64,000 nt of DNA from Hydractinia symbiolongicarpus (GCF_029227915.1 NC_079888.1:3607001-3671000); one strand, 5' to 3'; counted from the first letter of the stretch, positions 47,327 to 57,511 are shown. The notes: generated by a model not told the origin, from the letters alone. A program made the numbers and translations.

Positions 47327-48292
47327 ATGGCAAGCATTCATGTATGTATCTAGTTCCGTCAATATTACGTTTTCATTTTAAATGCTTCTTTTAACGCACG
47401 CCGTACTTCTAAAGTCTTCCTTTGTTAATTAATTGTTATTTCTTTTTTATTTATTTAGAAAAAAATATTCGCCGAACAGGTGGTAAAAGACTGCACGAGG
47501 ACATAATCTCTTTAAAAAATGAACTGGTAAGTGTCATTATTCTTAAATAAAAAAACTATTTCGAAAAACAATTTTTTAATTATGCCATTTTGTTGCCAAT
47601 ACATTCGGTTTTTTCATTTTAATGTAGGCTTTTGTAAAAAGCACAATAATTAAAGTTGAAGAGGAGTCAACCTCGTTAAAAAAACAATTGGTGAGTTCAT
47701 ATTTAGTATTTACATTTTTATTTGCAAATACAACAAAATGTTTTCACCTTAAGTATCAGCAGAACAAATAAACCGAATATTTTACATAATATACCTGCTA
47801 ACTTTTGATATATCATGCTTTTTATAGAATGATATATCAAAATTTATAGAATAAAATATGGCAGAAATAAAAACATTAAAGGAAAAGTTGGTAAGTAAAA
47901 TTTCTTTTAATTAAATTATCTTAAGGCTGAAGTTAATTATTTCGCTAAACAAAAACAAATAACAATGTGATAATATATAAATATAAACAATGGGTATTCG
48001 TCTTTCTCTATTTTAGAACAACCAAGCAGAGGAAATTTCAACTTTGAAAAACAATGTAAGTGCTTCTCGTGTTGCTCTGCCTTTAATATTCGTCTTTATT
48101 TTAGAGAACAATTTGTAGTTTAAATTGTTGATTCTTAATTTTTTTAGAAGAAGAAGATATTAACGTGGCAAGGCTTTAAGAAGCACGTGGACGAAAACAG
48201 GTCTGTTGGCGCTTACGCGTGCGAAGAGAATTTTCACCTGTGGCGTGCTTCCGGGGGAAAAGACTTTTTTCACCCGGGGGGATGCCGCACGT
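47327..48292 (+). CDS. Mini-exon coiled-coil gene, unknown function
   Basis: Exon-like blocks between good splice sites: 47327-47341 (MASIH|gtatgt), 47459-47526 (..LHEDIISLKNEL), about 47629-47691 (AFVKSTIIKVEEESTSLKKQL), about 47829-47890 (..MAEIKTLKEKL), about 48017-48055 (NNQAEEISTLKNN) and 48149-48292 (KKKILTWQGFKKHVDENRSV.., ends GGCRT-stop). The middle exons are all phase 0, about 13-23 codons long, and share a heptad-like S/T-L-K-x-x-L ending, as if multiplied by exon duplication. Frame continuity is not perfect: exon 1 to 2 does not join cleanly and exon 4 has an upstream TAA, so translation may begin at the ATG in exon 4. Not recognised as any known family. Confidence 0.5.
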
Positions 48293-48340
48293 GAAAAACG
48301 CAGACGTAAGCGCTAATAGACCTGTTTTCGTTATTTTTAT
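48187..48340. repeat. Long imperfect hairpin overlapping the terminal exon
   Basis: 'acgaaaacaggtctgttggc' followed by 'gcttacg' at 48190 is mirrored by 'gtaagcgctaatagacctg' and 'ttttcgtt' ending near 48335. Inside, 'ttttcacctgtggcgtgctt' pairs with 'gatgccgcacgtgaaaaa', leaving a short loop around the cccggggg tract. Total stem is about 65 bases. It may be a foldback element or a structured 3' end. Confidence 0.8.
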
Positions 48341-48344
48341 ATAT

Positions 48345-49081
48345 ATTGTATATATGTTGTTCCATATATTTATTGAATATATTTATACTTTGTTAAAAAA
48401 ATTTTTTTTAAACTGCAAATCAAATCACCAGATGTAGCCCCCAAATTTGTACCTTTATGTGGTAAAAAAATAAAGAAATGGAGGGCGTGAAAGATATAAT
48501 TTTAATAAGAACTTCCTTCCGCTAAATACCCAATGTGATTAACTCTGAGGTAAAAAATTAGCGCGAAAAAATTAACGTAAGATGGAAACCAAGCTTAGCG
48601 TTCACTTGTGTCTTGTTTTTTTCCTGAGTATTTTCATCAATATTATGACGCGTAGTTTACTTCTTTCAAAAATGATTTTTTTGCCTAATTAATAAACCGG
48701 GGGAAGAAACCTCGACCTTCAGGGTCTTTGTCTCTTTTTATAACGCCGTTCCTCCTTATATAAAAAAAGCCCTGGGATGGAGGTTAGGGATATCATAGGC
48801 TCAGTAAAGTCCTGGGGACGAGGTTGGTATACCTGTTTGCCTTTACGCCTTGCTTTGTTTGTATGACTTTTTGCGGAGCATAGTTACCAGTTGCCGTCCT
48901 TGGATCATTTCTGTACCTTGACTTTAGAGTTATGAAAGACCAATATTGTTAATGAAATTTATTGGTGCCAAGTTATCTTTTAATCTCAAATTTATCAAAC
49001 AATGATAGTTTTTTTGACGTTATGACACCTGGATATTTTCTAATGCTCCCGGAATATGATACAAGCTTAGAGAATACGTAA
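48345..49081. other. No gene seen
   Basis: AT-rich. Includes 'acaccggg..gaagaaacctcgacct' type fragments with no clear repeat partner in the window. Confidence 0.4.
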
Positions 49082-49344
49082 TCTTTGAGTTGTAAAGGGA
49101 CGAAGTTCTATTAAGGCACTTGCCCGTTCCTTGCCGTATCCCTTGCCTTTACCTACCCTTCCCATGCCTTTTCTGGTGGCTGCCATGCCCATGCCTTGCC
49201 TACCCCTGCCTTACTGATTCCTCTTCCTGTTTCCTTGTCTGCCTTTGCCGTGCCCTGTTTCCTTGCCTGCCTTTGCCGTGCCCTGTCCTTGCCGTGCTTC
49301 ATGCCTTTGCCTTGGCAACCTCTCCGCAACACTTTCTATACTAG
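49082..49344 (+). mobile_element. Short Helitron-like element or terminus with TGCC-rich core, copy 1
   Basis: Bounded by A|TCTTTGAGTTGTA on the left and ...ggcaacctctccgcaacac then ttctatactag|T on the right, as in the copy at 51669-52066. The pattern A|TC...CTAG|T fits a canonical nonautonomous Helitron. A small stem tgcc..ggca precedes the 3' end. The interior is a degenerate 'ccttgcctacccctgccttg' minisatellite. The frames it opens are low-complexity Pro/Cys/Leu and not taken as genes. Confidence 0.65.
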
Positions 49345-49510
49345 TTTTCTTGTTTTTTCAACCTAACATATCAGAGATGATATGTTAAGTTTATTCGAAG
49401 CAAGACGTACGTTCGATCGAATGAATAATTAATGAGGAAGTCCAGATTAAGCATGTGAAAGTGTCTGTTCGATGGATTGAATGGGAAAGGAAAAAGCAAA
49501 GAGTGAATAT

Positions 49511-50136
49511 GTGCGCATACTGTCTGCATAGCATTCAAGTTGAATGTGGTCGAACCTTTTTTAAAGCAATGCGAAAAAAAGACAACTAATGTCAGAAGCC
49601 TAGTAGACTTTTCCAAAGAGAAAAACGCGAGCAAAAAGAAAACGAAGGCAACTCAGAGAAGAAAAGGGCCAGCTAACGTTAAAAAGGTTCCAATCACAAA
49701 TTTAATCAATCCACAAGCTTCTGCACAAACGAGAACACCATCAACGCAACCTATTCCACCTTCAGCAACAGTTAATAAACCAGCACCACCTGTACCAACA
49801 GATAATGGTTATGTCTTGTTCCTACTCAACTACACCCACAAAAATGTATCAACTTGCTATGGTTGTGGAGGAAAATTGCAGTCAAATATTCCATCAGACA
49901 ATATAGAAAATTTAATCGTGGTTTCGAAAACTAAAAGGAGTTATTTCGACCCTACAACGAAAAAACAAACATTCTCTAATGAATTTAAAAACGTCTATTA
50001 TCACTTTAATTATTCATGTTTGATCAGACAAAATAATTTTTTTGATGCTAGTTTCATTGTAGTTCCTGGTGATATAAAACCATTGTTGAGCCAGCAACAT
50101 ATTCGCATATTACGTGCAACAAATATTTCCGTATAA
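49511..50136 (+). CDS. Zinc-ribbon domain protein of a transposon-like family
   Basis: An open frame of about 209 codons (no upstream ATG in frame; first in-frame stop lies just before 49510, so an upstream exon or a lost start is likely). The N-terminus is basic and low-complexity (SKEKNASKKKTKATQRRKG) with a Pro/Thr-rich linker. The C-terminus has STCYGCGGKLQ and, 40 residues on, VYYHFNYSCLIRQNNFF, giving a C-x2-C...H-x4-C zinc site, then FIVVPGDIKPLLSQQHIRIL. This C-terminal module is familiar from cnidarian repeat-encoded proteins, but I cannot name it. It has no other domain here. Confidence 0.5.
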
Positions 50137-50214
50137 TGAAGAAATATATACATATCAAAATGTGTTTTTATTATCGTTAATACTCAAATAAAAAATTAAA
50201 AAAAATAATAAAAA

Positions 50215-50325
50215 AAATCAGGGTATCGGGTCTCAGGTATCGGTATCAGGGTATTGGGTCTCGGGTATCGGTGTCAGGGTATCGGGTCTCGGGTCTCGGG
50301 TATCACATAGGGTATCGGGTCTCAC
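50215..50325 (+). repeat. Simple tandem repeat gggtatcgggtctc
   Basis: About nine irregular copies of gggtatcgggtctc / gggtatcggtatca. Noncoding low-complexity array. Confidence 0.9.
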
Positions 50326-50439
50326 TTTTCTCATATGCCCAAAAATATCAAAAATCCGTCGTTTTGCATAGCGCCTCAAACTCAATCTAAGCCATATCGC
50401 AACCGACGGAAGGGCTTGTTATGTTCAAGAAAGCGAAGA

Positions 50440-50700
50440 AAGAAAGGGTATGTAATGAACCCTTTCTTATTCTCACTCACACCTAAGGCTAGCTAGCATA
50501 AAACTACTGACTGAGCTGGAATAATAATAGAACTCAAATAGCTAGCTAGAGCTACTTGAATTGAAGAGCTAGCTAGCTAATAGCATAAAAAAGATCAAAC
50601 AATATCATAATGTCTAGTATAAAACTAGCTAGCTACAAAGAAATAGATTTTCTGGCTATAGCTAGCTATAGCTCTACATATACTACACAGTGAGTAAGAT
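50440..50700 (+). repeat. GCTAGC-rich repeat, right copy
   Basis: Matches 20740-21060 in the same orientation ('gaaagggtatgta', 'tcttattctcactc', 'cacctaaggctagcta', 'gctggaataataatagaact'). Confidence 0.7.
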
Positions 50701-50739
50701 AATACACTCAATCATAGTGCCGTGCTTAATTTTTAATCT

Positions 50740-51420
50740 TTAACAGAAACTTTTTCCATTAAATATTGCGGGGGGTTTTTGCTTAGAGAAGGTAAAAACA
50801 GGTTATAAACTGTATTTTTATTTTTAAATGTTACAAAATTTTCCACAAAGTATATAAAATTGTTTTAGCTGCGTAGGATAAGAACAGGTTGTTAACTGTC
50901 TGTTTGTTTGAACTGAAGTTAGGATAGTTTTTTAGAAATGGGTATTGTGCCGAAACGTATGTGCGAAACAGTATACCTGTACAAATCACTCAGCCCTGTG
51001 TTAACAACAAGCTGTTACCTGTGTTTCTATTTAACAGAAGTTTAAGCTAATCTTTTGTTTGAAATGGTATTAAACCTATATGGATGTGCAACATACCTGT
51101 ACTAAGCACTCACCCTGGATTAAAATTCACTTTTTAAGTTTTGCCAGAAACATTTTGAAAAAATTCGTTAAGATGGGCACAACATATAAACTGTATTTTT
51201 GCAAAAAAGTTATTATTTAAAAAATATATTACACCTGAGACATCTTACTGTTATGTGTGCTTCACATAATTTATCATATATATACTGCATGTACTAAAGC
51301 GCTCCACATGAATGTGTGGCACAGTTTACAAAACGTATAAATCGCGCCAGGTGTTATAGTTACTTGTGACTAAACCAGACATAATCAACGCCAGGTCCCC
51401 TGCCTAGTTAGTAAAAAGGC
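50740..51420 (+). repeat. Repeat family B, copy 3
   Basis: Contains 'aagaacaggttgttaactgt', 'tacctgtacaaatcactcag', 'tgtactaaagcgctccacat' and 'gtgtggcacagtttaca', matching 16880-17640. A compact version lacking some units. Confidence 0.7.
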
Positions 51421-51480
51421 TATGTGAGCATATATAAGATCCACATGTAAAGTTTTTCATATACATATATATATATTCAT

Positions 51481-51549
51481 GCCCTGTTGGTCTAATGGCT
51501 ATGACACTCTTGCAAACGAGAGATCCAGGTTCGAATCCTGGACAGGGCA
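51481..51549 (+). tRNA. tRNA-like gene, Glu-type D arm, abnormal anticodon arm (possible pseudogene)
   Basis: The 7-bp acceptor stem gccctgt/acagggc is perfect, with discriminator A. The T arm ccagg-ttcgaat-cctgg is perfect and carries a B box. The D arm (tggtctaatggctatga) resembles animal tRNA-Glu. The anticodon arm pairs ctctt with gagag (one T-G) but leaves only a 6-base loop gcaaac, and the whole is 69 bases, so no standard anticodon can be assigned. Likely a tRNA pseudogene or the head of a tRNA-derived SINE. No poly-A or SINE body was identified downstream. Confidence 0.6.
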
Positions 51550-51668
51550 TGAAAAACAATTATCTTGCACCTACAACAACCGGGTTGTATTATATTGGCA
51601 CATAATTCTGCTAAGATGATTCACTGTATATTGACCTTATATAAATGTAATACTTTACATTGAGTATA

Positions 51669-52066
51669 TCTTTGAGTTGTAGGAGGAGAGAGTTTCTATT
51701 AACGTGCCTTCCCCTGCCTTGCCGTCCCCTTGCCATTGCCTACCCTTCCTATGCCTTTTCTGTTGCCTGCCTTCTATGGCCTTGCCTGTGCGTCCCATGC
51801 CTTGCCTACCCCTGCCTTGCTGATTCCTCTTCCTGTTTCCTTGCCTGCTTTGCCGTGCATTGCCGTGCCCTTTTCTTGCCGTGATTAATGCCTTTGCCTA
51901 CCCTTCCCATGCCTTTTCTGGTGCCTGCCTACTATGCCCTTGCCTGTGCCTCCCATGCCTTGCCTACCCCTGCCTTGCTGATTCCTCTTCCTCTTTCCTT
52001 TGCCGTGCCTTTGCCGTGCTTAATGCCTTTGCTTTGGCAACCTCTCCGCAACACTTTCTATACTAG
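51669..52066 (+). mobile_element. Short Helitron-like element or terminus, copy 2
   Basis: Starts A|TCTTTGAGTTGTAGGAGG and ends ggcaacctctccgcaac.. ctatactag|T like 49082-49344, with a longer TGCC-rich core. Its last base abuts resumed DIRS coding sequence, so it also forms the right end of the 31.7-kb insertion. Confidence 0.65.
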
Positions 52067-53092
52067 TTTAGGTCTAGAAATAGATTTGAGGACAATGTCA
52101 CTTCTGTTGCCACAAGAAAAGGTGCGGAAATTAGTACAACAATGTCAAGAGGCAATAATAAAGCCTCTAATGACTTTATGGAACTTGACCAGTCTGATAG
52201 GCTCTCTTTCATCAACAGCTCAAGCTGTTATTCCAGCGCGATTACAGTATCGGTTTTTACAAAAGGATTAGATTCAAGTTCTCAAAGTAAATTGTTCCTA
52301 TCAGGCAACTCTCACTGTAAGCAAAAAATCAACACAGGAATTAGAATGGTGGGTGAACAATCTTTATTTATCAAAAGGAAAATCTCTTCTGGTCCCAGAA
52401 TTTCAGACCCTTCTTCAGACAGATGCCTCCAAAAAAGAATGGGGTGCCCTCTGGAGGGATCAATATGTAGGAGGGGAGTGGTCGAAATAGGAAGCATCGC
52501 TTCACATCACTATTTTGGAATTGAAGGCACTTCACATAGCATTGTTGACGTTCAGCGAAATGTTCAAACTAACCACTGTACATGTACAAATGGACATGAC
52601 TGCATTGTCTTATCTACTGAAAATGGGGGAACTCACAATACTCCATTGCTGCATCTATCCAAAAAGATGTGGGCTTTTTTTCTTTCCAATCAGATGACAC
52701 TTACTGCCGAGTACCTTCCAGGGGTGTTGAATCTGAAGGTGGATTGGGCATCTCGCCATTTCCATGACACCAGCGAATGGATTCTGAATCCACAGGTGTT
52801 CAAAATCATGTCAAATTTTAGGTCGACCAGACGTGGATCTTTTTGCATCCCGGCTGTGTCATCAGATTCCAGGTTACATGGCCTGGAAACTAGACCCGGG
52901 AAGTCAGGCAACAGATGCATTCCAGCAAGCATGGAATTATCGTCTTCGTTATGCATTCCCTCCTTTGCTCACACCCAATTGGCAGACACAGCCATGGTAC
53001 AGTCAAGTCTTGGATATGGCAGTTCAAGCTCCTCTTCTCTTACCTTAAAATCTAAATCTGTTAAATAATCCTTATGGAGAAGTACATCCATT
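52067..53092 (+). pseudogene. DIRS reverse transcriptase/RNase H, 3' half
   Basis: Resumes with LGLEIDLRTMSLLLPQEKV, the continuation expected after KINF at 20391. It follows with LQTDASKKEWGALWRDQYVGG (RNase H), HITILELKALHIAL, LPGVLNLKVDWASR, and DLFASRLCHQIPGYMAWKLD, a signature of DIRS pol. Frame shifts near 52270 and 52800 and an in-frame stop near 52490 disrupt it. Confidence 0.85.
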
Positions 53093-53676
53093 AGTGGCCA
53101 ACAAATCAATAAGATTAGTTCAAACTAACCACTGTACATGTACAAATGGACATGACTGCATTGTCTTATCTACTGAAAATGGGGGAACTCACAATACTCC
53201 ATTGCTGCATCTATCCAAAAAGATGTGGGCTTTTTTTCTTTCCAATCAGATGACACTTACTGCCGAGTACCTTCCAGGGGTGTTGAATCTGAAGGTGGAT
53301 TGGGCATCTCGCCATTTCCATGACACCAGCGAATGGATTCTGAATCCACAGGTGTTCAAAATCATGTCAAATTTTAGGTCGACCAGACGTGGATCTTTTT
53401 GCATCCCGGCTGTGTCATCAGATTCCAGGTTACATGGCCTGGAAACTAGACCCGGGAAGTCAGGCAACAGATGCATTCCAGTAAGCATGGAATTATCGTC
53501 TTCGTTATGCATTCCCTCCTTTGCTCACACCCAATTGGCAGACACAGCCATGGTACAGTCAAGTCTTGGATATGGCAGTTCAAGCTCCTCTTCTCTTACC
53601 TTAAAATCTAAATCTGTTAAATAATCCTTATGGAGAAGTACATCCATTAGTGGCCAACAAATCAATAAGATTAGTT
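52565..53676 (+). repeat. 556-bp tandem duplication within the DIRS pol
   Basis: 52565-53120 and 53121-53676 are almost identical; the only difference noticed is C at 52926 against T at 53482. Copy 2 repeats RNase H to C-terminal coding sequence, then continues into the recombinase. It is much less diverged than the rest of the element, so recent, or a possible assembly artefact. Confidence 0.9.
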
Positions 53677-54381
53677 GCGTGGAAAGTCTCAGGAAAAGCT
53701 TGGCAAGTCAAGGAATTTCAGAAAGGGCTGCAAACCTTATCACAAGTTCCCGATGACCAGGCTCAGTTTCTAATTACGAATCTTCCTGGAGAAAATGGGT
53801 TAGCTGGTGTGGTGAACAACAGGTTGATCCTATTTTCTGTGATTTGAATCATGTTCTAGATTATTTAGCTTACCTTTTTTAGTTGAAACTTGAATATAAG
53901 ACAATAAATTGTCATAGGTTTGCTATTTCGGCTTATCAAGAATATATAGACAATGCCCCTGTTGGACAACATCCCAGGGTTTGTTCACTCATGAGAGGAG
54001 TTTTCAATTCCAACCCTCCTAAACCCAGACATGTATTTGTGTGGGATGTTGAACAAGTTTTACAATACTTCTCTTTCTTCTAGGATGCTGATTTTGAAAG
54101 TGACTATGCTAATTTTTCTTACTTCAGCAGGTCGCTTTTCTGAAATAAAACATCTTGATATCAGATACATGACTCGTTCAATCTCTTCATATGTTTTTCA
54201 TTTTCAGAATTTGACCAAAAGCTGGAAAAAGGGTGAAGCCCCTCCAATTTTTGAAATAAATGAGTTTTGTTTGAATAGAAAACTTTGTGTTGTTCACGCT
54301 TTGGAGGACTATTTGAACCGCACACAAAGTTGGCGTAAGTGCTCTAAAACACAGTTGCTTTTAAGTTCAGTTGCACCTTAA
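53650..54381 (+). pseudogene. DIRS tyrosine recombinase, partial
   Basis: Segments in shifting frames: AWKVSGKAWQVKEFQKGL, then FAISAYQEYIDNAPVGQHP, VCSLMRGVFNSNPPKPRH, then KVTMLIFLTSAGRFSEIKHL, where the Arg of GRFSE corresponds to the first catalytic Arg, and LCVVHALEDYLNRTQSWR. The C-terminal H-x-x-R and catalytic Tyr region is not recognisable after 54400 (TISGWIKIAHK is the last fit). Tyrosine recombinases integrate DIRS circles, so this copy cannot. Confidence 0.8.
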
Positions 54382-54600
54382 GTTGAAGTTGCAAAATCCA
54401 CTATTTCAGGTTGGATTAAAATTGCGCATAAAATATAATATTGTCCCCCACCAGCCCTGTGGCATATGATCATTATTTACTGATGCCCTATTTCATTTTG
54501 TTTAGGCAATCGACGTTATCAGAACCAGAGCTTCACGAATTATTCGTTTCAGAAGAAGTGAATGAATCACCATTCATATTTATGTTTTCACGGGTTATAA

Positions 54601-57382
54601 CCCTTTGGCGGCCAGGGGGGTCATATATGACCCCCCTCAAAAAAGGCGTTATTGTGGGCAAACCGCCTGGCCTTTTTGGCTGTAAATTTATAAATACTGT
54701 CTTGAAGTATCTACGAAGTGAAATATCGAACTTATGATTGGTAGATATAAATAAAATAGCGTCTTGATATCTCAACATTTTGTAAACATTCACAGAAGCC
54801 ACCAAATTGAAAATGGCTGCTAGCAAAAGAGTATGGCTGACAACTGAGCAAGTTTTAGCTGCAGTTCTTGCTTCTGATGACGAAACCAATTGTTATTATG
54901 ATAATGAAACGAGTGATGAGAGTTCAGTTGAAGACTATGTTGACAAAGATGGGGAAAAGCTAGATTTTCCAGCTGAACCTGTTGTTGATGTCCGCTTTCT
55001 TGCTGACCCATGTGATAGAGATAGTCTCCTGATTGGCAATGTGAGTAGTAAAAATATCATATCATACAATATAACATGTCTTTAGTGCTGAATGAAAACA
55101 AAAGGCCTTTTTTAGTTGCATAGCACATGAAAAAGTAAGCAAAAAAAATGTTTGTTTTTTCAGTATGATGTTGGTGATGGTGATGCAAGTGAAAGTGAAA
55201 GTGAATATGATAATGATGACGGTGACGAATAAGATTTTTCGGTTGTTGATTCTATTCCTGGTCGTGTCCCTACTGCTGATGTTCCTGCCTCAAGCTCAAA
55301 GTCCAAAGTCAAAAAACCGTTACGAAAAACAAAAAATGCGCCTTGTAAAAAAACCCGCGGAAACGCATCAAGGTAAAGAAAAACAAACAAACAAAAAACG
55401 ACGAGGCAAAGAAAAAATGGAAGAAGGTTGATGAAACATACCAAAACCCAAACAGTAATGCACCATTTTTCGAATTCAATGGACTAAAAAGACCAGCCAG
55501 TGATGCGGATACACCGCTTGAATGTTTTTATTTGTTTTTCACACCCGAAATTTTAAATCAAGTAGTTGTCGAAACAAATCGCTACTACCAACAAGAACAG
55601 CTAAAAAAACCGTCGTCAATGAAATGGTCAGATACCAATGCAGAGGAGATTCAAGCTTTCTTCGCTGTTGTTTTGGCAATGGGCCGAGTCAAACTACCAG
55701 AGTTGGAAGATTATTGGCGAGAAGATCCGATATATTCCATGAACTGGTTTCCGGCTGTTTGTACGAGGACTCGCTTCAAGGAAATCCTCCGATTTTTGCA
55801 TCTGGCAAATAATGACAACGAGTTACCCCGGAATGATCCAAATCATGACAAGCTTTACAAACTTGGAAACTTACCTGCAAAGCTTTCAGATATATTCTAT
55901 AAAATGTATGCTCCGCAACGGGAACTATCTCTCGATGAGCAAATGATAGGGACAAAGTCTCGTGTTTCATTTATCCAATACATGCCAAAGAAGCCAAAAA
56001 AGTTTGGGATAAAGATTTGGGTATTGTGCGAAGCTGTTACTGGTTACTGCCTACAGTTCCAGATATACACTGGAAAGACTGAGGGCACAGTTGAGCATGG
56101 TTTGTCGTACCGCATTGTTTTTGATTTGCTTCAAAAATACCTCGGAAAAGGTTATCTGGTATTCTTCGATAATTTCTACACAAGTTTGAAACTCGTTGAT
56201 GATTTCCAGAAACAGCAGACATACTCCTGTGGTACACTAAGAAAGGGAAGAGCTCAGCTCCCTGTTGCCTTCCAAACAGAAAAAATTGGATCTAGGAGCT
56301 GCGTCCTATCTCCAGCAAAACAATGTCGTCGCTGTGCACTGGAAGGATAAACGTGACGTGTTTTGCTTATCATCCTTTCACAATCTTGAGATGAAAGTTA
56401 TTGAAAGATACCAAGGAAATATCACAAAACCAAATTTAATTTGTGAATACAATAAATTTATGGGGGGTGTTGACAAGTGCGATCAATTGCTATCATATTA
56501 CCCTGTGTCGCGCAAATCGTTGAAGTGGTGGAAGAAAGTATTTTTTCGGCTTGTTGAGCTCTGCGTCATCAATGCTATGTGCGTTTACTTTGTCAAGAAC
56601 CCACAATTTGCTGAGCACACAAAAAATTCAGAGAAGCATTGGTTCACCAACTTGTTCAAACATATGTTGATCAGATTGAGGAGAGCGAACCCCACGAAAT
56701 AGTTCAAACATTACAGAAAAGAAAAGCATTCGCCGCAAGTGTTCCTCTCAAGTTCGTTTGACAGGAAAACATTATATGTCTCGCCACGCACTTCGAAAGA
56801 AATGCACCCTGTGTGCTTATCAGATTAACCCTGTAACTGGAAAAAGAAGGGACACAAAAACATTTGACTATTGTCAAAAATGTGAAACACATGTGTGCAA
56901 ACTTTGCTTTCGGGACTTTCACACGAAAAGCAAATTAAGAAAGTAAATTATTGAAATGACTTATTTCTAGGAATTAGCATTTGATATTTGATAGACATTT
57001 ATAATCTACTGACAAAAAACGATGTAAATCCTTTGATTTAGGTATATCTAAGACATACATGGTCTTTTACCAATTGTTTGTTCTTTTTTTAGAAAAAATG
57101 TCTTTTTTTGCGTTCTGTATCTTTTTCCATAGAAAAGCAACCAAATGAGTTTTACTAAAAAATTTTTTTGCAGTATCAAGCTAAGGTATTGTAGTTCATA
57201 TTTTAGTATGATTTAGCTGCTTATTTCATTGTTTGTTACTGATATTTGCTAAAAAATAGGATTTTTTTTGAAAAATTCAATTTTATGGTATTATTTTTAC
57301 TATAAAAGGAATTATTTGTGGTTCTTTATAGTACATCTACGTTTTCGTAAAAAATGCGAAAATTGACCTGGCCGCCAAAGGG
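54601..57382 (+). mobile_element. piggyBac transposon, 2.78 kb
   Basis: Ends are ccctttggcggccagggggg and ...cctggccgccaaaggg, inverted repeats, with TTAA at the right (57383-57386) and ATAA at the left (one change from TTAA). The interior encodes a piggyBac transposase. It lies between the DIRS recombinase and the DIRS right terminal repeat. Confidence 0.92.
54813..56946 (+). pseudogene. piggyBac transposase, degraded
   Basis: Exon 1 54813-55040 (MAASKRVWLTTEQVLAAVLA..) is joined through a GT/AG intron to 55164. The acidic/basic N-terminal tail has an in-frame TAA after DDGDE. The core from about 55470 includes NVVVETNRYY-type start, LSLDEQM (first Asp), VLCEAVTGYCLQFQIYTG, VFFDNFYTSLKLV (second Asp), then after a frameshift in an A run near 56285 GGVDKCDQLLSYYPVSRKS (third Asp). 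A C-terminal cysteine-rich zinc domain (CTLCAYQ, CQKCETHVCKLCF) is in yet another frame. piggyBac transposases cut and paste at TTAA. One stop plus at least two shifts make it inactive. Confidence 0.88.
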
Positions 57383-57440
57383 TTAATGTATCTATTTGTA
57401 ACTTTGTTATCAATGTATTTCAAGTACACTCGAGTTGTTG

Positions 57441-57511
57441 TCTGGGTTCCAATATGCTACGAGATTGGGCTCGATTATCCAATATTATATCGTACTTCGA
57501 TTTTATTTTAA
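57441..57511 (-). repeat. DIRS right inverted terminal repeat
   Basis: Reverse complement of 18597-18667. About 50 extra bases (aaaaatccccattacattgc..) follow before the junction, consistent with the unequal ends of DIRS elements. Confidence 0.85.

Larger units (their letters stand above)
20393..52066 (+). mobile_element. Large Helitron2/Helentron-like insertion into the DIRS RT
   Basis: The left end begins gcggagagagagcc directly after a T run in DIRS coding sequence. The right end is ...ggcaacctctccgc followed by aacactttctatactag, then T and resumed DIRS coding sequence. The left terminal gcggagag pairs with a right subterminal ctctccgc, the asymmetric inverted-repeat arrangement described for Helentrons, and the target is a T run. 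Within lies an OTU-Rep-helicase ORF (22906-43164) of the matching class. That the whole span moved as one element is inference; parts (for example 45-51 kb) may be later insertions or captured DNA. Length without the KDZ insertion is about 17.9 kb. Confidence 0.5.

Noticed and set aside
49120-49344. Pro/Cys/Leu-rich open frames in the TGCC tracts (also 51660-52066)
   Set aside because: Low-complexity minisatellite opens several frames at once; no domain or conserved start.
55160-55444. Minus-strand serine-rich frame (SPSSLSYSLSLSL)
   Set aside because: Antisense of the acidic piggyBac N-terminal tail.
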